Part shown: in pieces, positions 55,931-64,000 of the stretch
Position numbering within the stretch: the stretch's first letter is position 1
How the letters are laid out: the number at the start of each line of letters is the position of its first letter
Assembly: GCA_015146655.1 (NCBI GenBank)
Contig: VKHL01000085.1
Location: 59,338-123,337 of the forward strand
Length of the DNA stretch: 64,000 bases
Direction of reading: 5' to 3'
From: Ochromonas danica
Lineage: Eukaryota; Sar; Chrysophyceae; Chromulinales; Chromulinaceae
Made by a program: the position numbers and the translations under genes
The notes under the pieces: generated by a model
Told to the model about the DNA's origin: nothing
What the model saw: only the letters and a program-made list of their open reading frames with translations
The model's database searches: none

Positions 55931-57873
55931 TTACACTTTTCTTTTTTCCAGCTGGATTCCTTGGTGATCTCCAGTTGCGGCGCGCAATTGTAGCGCACAA
56001 ACAGTGGCTCTACCGTCAGCTGATGAAGCCCAAGTGGACCACAGCTCTTCGACGCGGCGACGAGAGTGCTCACCAACTGCCAATACGAAGACTGCATCGT
56101 GACCTCCTGCACCAGGGACAGCACCAGCAATAACTCCCGGCAGCATCAAAGATGCCTGTAACAGTGCTGACTGACCGTCAGGCTCGATCTCCACACCAGA
56201 TTCCGTTCCCAACTGCTTCAATAGTCTGCGCGCTTTTTCGAAAAGACTTCGAATTTGCACAACGGCATGACACACTTCACACTGTAGCAATGGCCGAACA
56301 CATTATCTCCGAATATAAAGCACAACAATTAGCTCACCTGTTCGGAAACTTTTGACCATTCGGCGGATAAATGCTCGGAGACCCATTGCATTCGCTTGGA
56401 GTAGACTTCACCCAATTGCTACAAAATAAAGAATGTCTGAAATAACTTGTTTGATCGCACATTACTAACTGCTTACCTGAGATAGTGTAGACAAAGTAGT
56501 GACAGCCTCTCCAATCTTCAAATTTGTCTCCGCCAAGTCATTCCACAGCACTTCTGCAATGGTAGGATTACTCTTTCGGAACTCAAGTACAGCTCGAGCC
56601 TGATCAACAGGATTTAGTTAAAGGATGAATACCCAAACAAGTAAATAACACAGTGTGATCACCATAGAAGATGATGAAGAGCCACCACAAACGTCACCCA
56701 GTAAAAGGTTGACCATGGGAGGCAATTGAAAAGACTCTGTGGTTTGCGTCCACAAGCAGTCTTCCAAAACAAATGACCGAAGCACAGCAGGAGAAACTGC
56801 TTCCTCGAGACAAGGCAAGAAGACTGTCTGGTTAAATCTGCGATAGATCTGGGACCCTTGTATCGCAGGCAACCGAGAAGCAAGTTAGCTGAGAACAAAT
56901 CAAGTGGGCTGGCTCCCCGCTTACCGAAGACAGCAGCCGAAACATCAAAACCAGATCCAATCTTGCCCTGAGCATGGGAGTGGACCAATTGTGCGAGATT
57001 GTGCACAATGTGAACATCTTTATCGTGGGCTTTGCTCTCCTCGAGTCGAACGACTCCAAAGAACTGCAACAACGCGCCTAACAGACTTGTTACAAGCGCT
57101 GCAGAAGAACCCAAGCCAGTTTTTGCCACTAAGACACGTCCATCCGCATCTGCACACCCACAGTACATAAATAAGAAAGGGATTAAACATTAATCCAGGG
57201 TAAAATAGGTCTTGCCTGTAGGACAGGGTAAGAAGGGCGACAAAGCAGCCAACGAGGAGGAAAGCAACGGCTTCTTCGCCTCTTGCAGCTAAAGAATTGC
57301 CTTTCAGGTGTAAAGTCGTAAAATTTTCGATTCATATCAGGAGAAACTTACGCGACTAATCTGAGAGTAGAAGTCGTTGTGTGCCTGCAAGCGAAGGGTT
57401 AAACCTCCGCACTCGCTCAGAGTCTCGACCTGGCGAAGGAAATCCACACCGCAGTGCTCCTGGATGAAGCTCAACGTCATCAATAAGCACTTCTCGACGA
57501 ATGCATTCCTGGTTGCGGACTGGTCGCGCAGTGTGGAGGTCTTTGGGTCATAGAGGAAGAGGTAGTCCTCGTGAAGCTGCGGGCTTTGCACGGCGATCCT
57601 CAGCAAAGATCCCGTCACACTCGCTTCGTCTCCTTTTTTCTGCTTGGAGGACGCAAAGATGGTGGTGTAGAACCGAGACGTCGTGGAGACAGTGAGCGCC
57701 ACGTTAGGCGCTTCAAGCACCAAATAGCCGCCAGCCAGTAGCACCTTTCCAGGGCAGGACACAGTGATGGAGTCGCGGCTATTCTCATCCTGTACACTAT
57801 TTCGCAAGAGCAAGAAAGAGCCAACAGAAGCAGCCAATAATCCACAACCCAAAAGCTTGTCTTCCATTTTCAT
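55931..57873 (-). CDS. ERG8: Phosphomevalonate kinase (ERG8 type, GHMP kinase), 522 aa
   Basis: Exons 57873-57352, 57288-57216, 57149-56925, 56856-56663, 56599-56477, 56418-56338 and 56281-55931 are all in phase. The second intron has a GC donor (G|GCAAG). Motifs are [16 protein letters not shown] (motif 1), [20 protein letters not shown] (ATP loop), [32 protein letters not shown] and [14 protein letters not shown] (motif 3). It phosphorylates mevalonate 5-phosphate to the diphosphate in the cytosolic or peroxisomal mevalonate pathway. About 35 residues precede motif 1, including a hydrophobic stretch [17 protein letters not shown] that typical ERG8 proteins lack. Its stop lies 82 bp from that of the IQ-motif gene. 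Confidence 0.93.
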
Positions 57874-58069
57874 TCACTCGTTGTGGCTGGATTTCGGGAT
57901 TCTCCATTCTCGATTAGACAATTCCGTGGAATCCACGGTGAAGATGTAAACCCCGCAACCTCCAAAAGCTGGAAAGTGGAGTTGAAAGTCCATTTCCAGC
58001 TGCTCGGGCCCCGACAAACCCGAAACTAGTCGTTGCTTTTTGCTTTCGTTAGGCACAAAAAGGAAAACG

Positions 58070-59454
58070 ATGGAAGACGAAGGTTTGTCACAATACTTCC
58101 GCGATGATATTTGTCAGCCACCAAAGGGCAAGAGTCGCCGCAGCACGATGTTTGCCTATCGCAAGAATCGTCTTGTGGACTCGAACAGTCCCGAGAACGC
58201 CGTGAACCGCATGCAGGATTCAGAGGGAACCTTCGCCTCATACACTTCCTCCAGAGATAGCAGTCCTCTGCAAGGCGTTCAGAACAATAAATGGCAGTCA
58301 CAGCAATTGGCTTCGAGGAGGAAGACCAGTCCCATTAAGAAGCTGCGCATTGATAACAACAACAGTCTCAGTCACAGCAGCAGCTGTTGCAGCCAGAACG
58401 AGGTGGACCACAATGACATCATCCTTCCCTTCTTCTCATCTCCTCCCTCGATTCTCGACAAGGCTTCAGTTGAGAGCCCCTCATTAGCAGCACCGCGTCT
58501 ACCGTTGGCTGCCGTGCAACTCGGAGGCGAGAAGAAAGCTCTTCCTCTGCTGCCTTTGGACTTCTCTGCCGTACGATCCGCGCCAGCATTATTGAGTCCC
58601 TCTGCTCTTGAACCTCTGACATCTTTGCCTCAGTCGCCCGCACAATTGACTGCCTTGGTGGCAAAGCAGAAGGCAACAATTGAAGCCTTGAACGTTGACC
58701 TTGCCAACATGCGCGCAGCTTCGAGCTGTCGCGAAGAGATGCTGCAAAGTCTAGCCGATGAAGTCACTAGGTACAAATCACGAGAGCATGAACAAGCTGC
58801 TATGCTTTCCATGGCAAGGGAAGAGATTGCGACACTTCATTTCAGTGCATCCCTCCAGGAGCAGAAAATACTGGAACTGGAAGATCGAGCAGCCTTGGCA
58901 AAGATCGAGAAGAATGAGGCGCTAAGTCATCGCAGTCGGAAGTACAAGACCGCCATCAATAAAATCACGAAAGAAAAGCATGACTATGAGGAGAGAGCGA
59001 ATGCCATGATTCAACAGATGAATGATCAAATGGCCAGCTTACAGGCGGTGGCCATGCAACGTATCGAGGTTAGTCAGCTAGGCACGTTGCAAAGTTTCGT
59101 CATTGTTCATTTTCTTGACCTTCATAGATGCTCGAGAAACAGCTGATGGAGAGTCGACGAGAAAGCGAGGAGTTAAAGCTGCGATCGCTGCGTCTCACGG
59201 AGCAGCTGGAGAGACAACATAGTCTTCTGCTCGCATCTCCATCCTCCGCCGCCACAGACGATGTGGCCTCTCGAAGAAGTACAGCTAGTCCAATGTTCTG
59301 CCGACAAGGCGAACGCAATGAAGGGTCGCATTTTTCATCTCCTCTCAACTCGCAAGAGGAAACTGCAAACAATCCGGAGATATTTGCAAGTTCAGGAGGA
59401 ATATCAAGGAACAGAAGTTGTGGGGATATAGAAATAAGTGATCTCGCATTATAA
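58070..59454 (+). CDS. Coiled-coil protein with disordered N-terminal half, 441 aa
   Basis: Exons 58070-59068 and 59128-59454 join in phase 0. The first ATG (58070) gives MEDEGLSQYFRDDICQPPKG. Residues 1-195 are Ser/Pro/Leu-rich with basic patches (SRRKTSPIKKLRI). Residues 205-345 are a continuous coiled coil (LTALVAKQKATIEALNVDLA... through ...MIQQMNDQMASLQAVAMQR) extending into exon 2 (LEKQLMESRRESEELKLRSL). The end is Ser/Asn-rich. I do not recognise it; centrosomal or cytoskeletal proteins look like this. Its stop is separated from the stop of the GRAM-VASt gene by only 8 bp. Confidence 0.75.
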
Positions 59455-59462
59455 CATGTTAA

Positions 59463-62192
59463 TTAATTGACAACTACACCTTCACTCTCAGTGCTCTCAC
59501 TGGAAAGTGAGCTTAATCTTCGAATTTCTCCCAGCAATTGTTCCGTCGATTTACGGTTCTGAGATATCATTTGTTCCACCACCATCTTGTTCTCGGATAG
59601 TGAGCGCTCAAGTTGAGCGATCTGGTGATTTAGTTGCTCCACCATATGGCTGTGCTGTCTCAAGGTGAAGTGAACCATCAGTATTGACATTGAGAAAACA
59701 ACCAGAAAGCACGCCAGCGCGACCCACCAGGCCAGGTCCACTCCAAATAGCTTGCTCTCAACTTTCGTGGCTTCCAGTGCGGCATTAGTTGACGCAGTAG
59801 CGATCTCACCCGCAGAGATACGAAAGCTTGAAGGGCGATCTGATCCTGCCACTACAGAGTAGCGCTGTCTTGCTGCTTGCACTACTTCTGTATCCGTCTG
59901 AAGCGCTTGACATTGTTCCTGGTCAAGTGCGCGCTTGTATTCAGCAGATCTCACTTGTGCATAAAGAACATACTTCTTTATCAAAGCAATGACCTCCTCC
60001 TTGGTGCCAGAGAAGATTTGCGATCTAAACATTGTGCTCTTGATATAATGGATTGCTATACCCACATTGAGATGGATCGTTTGAGTGGCTGTGACATGGC
60101 CTATATGACTGTTGGCTGGGACGACATCCAAAACCCAGAATTGAAGCACTTTGAACACATCCGCCATTGGAATACCTTCAAACTTGGTCACAAAGAGAAT
60201 AACTACTTGCTGAGGCTGTACCTGCTCTAAAGCTTCCAAAGTATTTACACCTTCGCAGTCGGGAATGAATAGATAGTGAGTTTGTTTAATAGGAGCAAAC
60301 TTAGGACCAAACATTAGCATGGAAGTGCGAGGGAAGGCATAAGTAAATTCTCGAGAGAAATTGAACTTGAGTTTGGAGAAGATGTCTTCCTCCACAACAC
60401 CCTGGAAAGGCGACCATTCCGTGAACTTCAAATCCAAAGCACCTTCGTCGTTCAAATAATCTCTAAAAATCAAGCAAAGCAAAACAAACAGTCACAAGCG
60501 CAAATTATGCATAGAAAAGGGCATAGAGAGAGCACAACAATGACCGCCCACCCGTATCCGCTACTATAGAGCCAACAAGGTTTCCACAAATGCTCACTGG
60601 GGCATTGCATGTCCTGATTCCAGAGCCATTGAACGGCACTTTGTGAGGTCAGAGCGCTCAAATCGATTCTTTTACTTGGGTACACTGAAGAAGAAGAGGA
60701 GTCTACAGCACGAGATGGCGAGGAAGACGGCAAAGGAACATCCTTTGAAAGAGCAGCGGAAATATTGACCTGAGGAGACTTTTCCATACTATCATCGCGT
60801 ATGTGATTAACCAAAGCGTCAGATTGATCCGATTGACCGGCTGTAAGGGGTATTGCGACTGTTTCACAGGGCTCGGCAGATACCTGAGGAGTTGAATTAC
60901 TCTTCGTTGCTTCGAGGCGACTCCGCTCCATCTCTGTCTCATTGTCATTGTTTATACTAACGTTCGTAAATGACGAAGAACCGGTATCTGCGACAGTCGC
61001 AGTAACTGGCGCTGTTGTACTGACAGGGAGATTTGCAGTGACATCGCTTTGCACACTAGAAGAGCCCAAAAGCATAGACAAAGTAGTCGCTGCAAAACGA
61101 GAAGCAACCGAAGCGGTGCCAGGACGCGCTGTCTGATACCCAAACTCCAATCCTCTGCCTTCTGTTGAAGAATCTACGCCATGAATTTCGATGATTCGAC
61201 GTTCGATCTCGGCAAGATTAGTTAGCATCAACGCACAAGCATCTCGATCTATGAAAGAACCGAAGAAATATTCTGACCGATCCTCCATGCTGATTCTTAG
61301 CGCATTTGGGATATACCCGAGAGTGGTGGATTTCTCAATCTTGGCGATTGCTCGCATTGGCAAGAGAACACGAACATCCTTCCAACCCGCGAAGGCGACA
61401 TAGTGCTGAGTGATGAACATTCTGTTGGGAGACGGTCTTTGAGGAATTGCCGAGATAGCAGAAGGAGAGGAGGAAATGATGTGCTCACCTTCCCTGAGAA
61501 AGCAGCCCTCCCTTGGGGTACAGCGCACAGGAAAAATACTCGAGGACCTTGTCATGAGAAGACAACCCAAAGCGACGAAGCTCAGCTTCGAAGTTGCTCA
61601 CTTTGGGCGCTGGACTAGGAAATTGTCCAGAAGCAGCACTGCCAGGCAACGGGCTCTGCTTTGCACCGGATGCTGTAACAACAGTAGCAGGGACAGTCGC
61701 ATCACAATCGCCCTGAACATTGCCACTCATCGCCTCTGAGCCCTCTGTGAGACCATTAGGTGATAAGTCGTTCGCAGCTCCCGCTTTCTTCAAGGGGGCT
61801 ACATCGCTCAAAGTCGCCGCCACGCAGGCATCATCCTTCTCCTGCACAGTGGTATCGACTATCAAATTAGAATCATCTTTTTTGCCATTTTCATTTGCCC
61901 TATCTAGTTGAGTCTCCCTTCCAGTGTCCTGTATTTCACCTTCTTCCTCGTCCTCTTCTTCTTCCTCATCCTCGTCCTCTTCATCAACGTCGAAAGTGGC
62001 TTGCACTTCCTCTCTCTCTATCAGCTGCTTTCTTTGACCTCCACTGGGTGTCAGTGCTTGAATAAGGTGAGGTGCAGGGTGCAAAGACATGGTAGGTCCC
62101 GGTTTTTCTTCTCGACAAATCAATCTACAGCAAAGAAGAGCTCCAAGTGAAGCACACACACAGAGAGTGCACAACAAAAGATCCGCACACAT
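59463..62192 (-). CDS. GRAM-VASt lipid-transfer protein (Aster/Lam/VAD1 type), 862 aa
   Basis: Exons 62192-61489, 61436-60552 and 60462-59463 are in phase. A GRAM domain spans the first junction (YFSCALYPKGGLLSQ, MFITQHYVAFAGWKDVRVLL, YFFGSFIDRDACALML; about 215-315). The VASt/StART-like domain begins near residue 510 (LWKPCWLYSSG, DYLNDEGALDLKFTEWS, EFTYAFPRTSMLM) and ends before 680. It is followed by a single membrane helix (WWVALACFLVVFSMSILMVH) and a coiled coil. Aster/Lam proteins move sterol between plasma membrane and ER at contact sites. The N-terminus is also hydrophobic (LLLCTLCVCASLGALLCCRL), unlike most family members. If translation starts at MSLHPAPH instead, that anchor is lost. 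A 30-residue acidic run follows. Confidence 0.87.
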
Positions 62193-62203
62193 CTTAAGTT
62201 AAC
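62193..62203 (-). promoter_or_regulatory. GTTAACTTAAG element abutting the GRAM-VASt start codon
   Basis: On the coding strand, GTTAACTTAAG runs directly into ATG. The same 11-mer forms both arms of the inverted repeat at 22878-22941. It may be a promoter or an initiation-context element; this is inferred. Confidence 0.4.
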
Positions 62204-62540
62204 TATAAAGGAACTGCAGTAAGACCAACCCGTCAGATCTCGACCTAGATAGTCTACGATTGGTCTGCTACAGTATTCGCAGGCGAGTATCTCATTGCAC
62301 CGCTGACGCCACAGTCCCAGCTCAATAGGATAAAGATATTGGAGAAAGCAGAAGCAGCCAAAAGACGAAGCAATATTGCAGCCCCAGCTATAAATTTGTA
62401 CTCAAAGACTGTCTATGAGACAATTCTGTCGAGGTTGTGGGAGAAAACTAGACGAATGCTCGCATCGTTGCAGAAAAGGATCCTCTCAAGACTAGTCAAA
62501 GCGATAGTAAGAGGGAGATTTATTCGTGGGGGAAATAATG
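62204..62540. other. Intergenic region between the GRAM-VASt gene and the next gene
   Basis: About 340 bp. The plus strand is open over much of it but has no ATG upstream of that frame, so I do not call a gene. Confidence 0.45.
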
Positions 62541-63250
62541 TCATTTGTGCTGCTTGTACATCTCCGAGATCACCAGATGCAACAACTCTTGCTGATAGAT
62601 CATCTTGTTGAGACTGCTCGTCTTCATGAACGATTTTCATTCTTCATAGCTGTGATGATCGTTGAATGAGATGCTGCCAATTGAGACAAGTAAGGGGTGG
62701 CTGGCAAGAAGGCTTCTTCTTCTTCTTCTTCTTCCAGTTCTTTGTGGTCGAGGAGGGCTGCTCTCGCTGTAGTTGAAATAGGGTAAGATAGTGTCATAGC
62801 ATAGCCAGCCCGTGTTAGTTGTGAATATAACTCCATTGTAAACGATAGAAGGAGGAGAGAATAGAGTGAAATCGACAAATGGATTTGGCTGAAAGAAGTT
62901 TATGAAGAAAGGGGAGGACCGGAGGAGTCGAGGATAAGCCAGCCGCCCATCTGACCAAACCTGTGATCGCTTCCGTATACAATCGCAATCGATACTGCCC
63001 AATTGGTCGTAACACCTTTCCAAAGCTTTGGAACAAGAGCTCCTCGTCCACCACCAGCAGATCTCCAAGTGCTGTTTTCCAATCTCCGAGGCATCATGAC
63101 AATCATCATACGAATATCATGAACACACAGCAAGATGAGCATCACTCTCTTGCAATGTCCTGGTTGCGAATGAGAGAATCAAATCAAATGTGCCACTCCA
63201 TCAAGAGATGAGATTGAACAAAGCATATCTCTCTCTTCCAGAAATTGAAC
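62541..63250 (-). CDS. Hypothetical multi-exon protein, 5' end unresolved
   Basis: The last exon, 62613-62541, encodes LNKMIYQQELLHLVISEMYK and a stop. It joins in phase (TT|T) to an exon ending at 62688 with DHKELEEEEEEEAFLPATPY, which in turn fits an upstream frame LVVDEELLFQSFGKVLRPIG...LRLYTEAITGLVRWAAG through a GTTTAC...CTACAG intron. A further 72-nt segment (GTTTGGTC...TTCTTTCAG) can be intron or coding, since it is a multiple of three with no stop. Upstream, AVQFLEERDMLCSISSLDG near 63200-63270 may be an earlier exon, but the link and the start codon are not certain. I do not recognise the protein. The outer limits are approximate. Confidence 0.45.
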
Positions 63251-63309
63251 AGCAGAGCAAGAATAAGAAGGCAATGAAGTCAAGCACAGCAAAAAGCAAA
63301 AGCAATGAA

Positions 63310-63366
63310 TGATGAAAACAAAACAAAATAAAACAAAACAAAATAAAATAAAACAAAATAAAATAT
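63310..63366 (-). repeat. (TTTTR)n T-rich tract downstream of the 5S gene
   Basis: Read on the minus strand, about ten TTTTA/TTTTG units follow the 3' end of the 5S rRNA within 10-65 nt. Runs of four T on the non-template strand are pol III termination signals, so this is a likely multi-hit terminator. Confidence 0.7.
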
Positions 63367-63374
63367 AAGGAAGA

Positions 63375-63492
63375 ACGATCGTCACGAGGGCTTCGCACGT
63401 GGTCACCCACCGTACTACTGGCCTCGCCTGAGCACGCTTAACTTCCTAGATCTGACGGGTTAGGGTGCAGTAGTGCTAGTATGAACGATCAT
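63375..63492 (-). rRNA. 5S ribosomal RNA
   Basis: The minus strand reads TGATCGTTCATACTAGCACT... with the conserved internal promoter segments AAGTTAAGCGTGCT (box A) and GTGGGTGACC (box C) at the expected spacing, and the ends can pair as helix I (TGATCGT with ACGATCG). Length of about 118 nt is normal. A TATGTATA sequence lies 24-31 bp upstream on the minus strand (63516-63523), the position of the TATA-like box seen in some 5S promoters. Only one copy is visible in the window. The exact ends are set by helix pairing and could shift by 1-2 nt. Confidence 0.95.
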
Positions 63493-64000
63493 GTCTGATC
63501 CTCTTACCACCTCACTATACATACTGTACTACCACATCCTCTTCCATCTCCACTTTCCCTTTCCTTTGCCTTCATGAAGAAGATGAGAACTTTCTCGCAT
63601 GAGGCATGAAAATATTCTACACTACTCATTATTAGTGGGATGTGCTGGTCATGGATCATTCTCTGACTCCATGAGAAAGGTCTGTTTTCTCTTCAACAAT
63701 GCTGACGCTGTAGTTCTGCTAGGCTAGACCTCACAGAGGGTCAGAGGGTAGCGATGAAGAGTGAGGAGGAAAGTATTATTAGAGAGTGAGAGACTCTCCT
63801 AGACAGACCTCGAAGATCTGTCTTGACGTGAAGGATGATGTCTGGTGCTGCACTCTGTCAGTGCTCGTCTTCTCCCTTCCCGCCATGTCGCAGCCTCCTC
63901 TGGGAAGCGACGGCTTTGGCTTGTACTTCGTTTACCACGTGATGATGCTATCGCCATTGTGCTGAGTGAGACAAGAGGATGATCTGCTGCGGGGAGAGTC
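63493..64000. other. Window end, no supported gene
   Basis: These 508 bp carry no convincing coding frame. A short ATG frame on the plus strand at 63882 (MSQPPLGSDGFGLYFVYH followed by GTGATG) could be a first exon of a gene leaving the window, but nothing here confirms it. Confidence 0.45.

Noticed and set aside
62339-62611. Plus-strand 90-codon frame (KRRSNIAAPAINLYSKTVYETI...)
   Set aside because: There is no ATG upstream within the frame, and the minus strand carries a phase-consistent terminal exon over part of the same DNA.
1-64000. CRISPR arrays, prokaryotic operons, phage or bacterial defence genes
   Set aside because: The window is intron-rich eukaryotic nuclear DNA; the only regular repeats are microsatellites.

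Overview
This is a gene-dense stretch of nuclear DNA from a photosynthetic eukaryote, most likely an ochrophyte (stramenopile) alga. The evidence is a fucoxanthin-chlorophyll-type light-harvesting protein with a signal-peptide/AF-motif plastid presequence (48.4-49.2 kb), other nuclear genes with similar two-part presequences, short spliceosomal introns (mostly 45-130 nt, GT-AG with two GC-AG cases), flagellar genes (IFT172, a MORN5-type protein) and mevalonate-pathway and sterol genes. Exon chains below were joined by hand from splice signals and reading-frame phase. Where I give exon coordinates, every junction keeps frame.

Layout. 0-33 kb: sixteen protein genes in strict strand alternation: coiled-coil protein (-), PH/EF-hand/GRAM myotubularin (+), ankyrin protein (-), mitochondrial FAD glycerol-3-phosphate dehydrogenase (+), TPR protein (-), NOL8-like RRM protein (+), unknown protein with a (GT)n intron (-), C-14 sterol reductase (+), compact AAA+ ATPase (-), 82-aa basic protein (+), plastid DUF3172-like protein (-), Ku80 (+), MORN5 (-), a 1916-residue coiled-coil/acidic protein (+), a secretory protein with a degenerate GTPase-like region (-), and a GDT1/TMEM165 transporter (+). 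33-45 kb: a 714-residue unknown protein, a gene-poor interval of about 3.5 kb with two weak candidate genes, and IFT172. 45-62 kb: RE-rich protein, plastid-type leucyl aminopeptidase, light-harvesting protein, VPS9-domain Rab GEF, mitochondrial-carrier protein, an 851-residue IQ-motif protein, phosphomevalonate kinase, a coiled-coil protein and a GRAM-VASt lipid-transfer protein. 62.5-64 kb: a partly resolved gene and a single 5S rRNA gene on the minus strand.

How it works together. There is no operon. Neighbouring genes mostly share short (130-320 bp) divergent promoter regions and nearly touching 3' ends (8-160 bp). Several divergent regions carry a recurrent element (core CGCATCACAATAATAT) or a palindromic element (GTTAACTTAAG). 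Themes that recur are cilium function (IFT172, MORN5 and possibly several coiled-coil/IQ proteins), isoprenoid and sterol metabolism (phosphomevalonate kinase, sterol C-14 reductase, GRAM-VASt protein), phosphoinositide and endosome biology (myotubularin, VPS9 protein) and the plastid (light-harvesting protein, aminopeptidase, DUF3172). The species cannot be fixed from the sequence alone.
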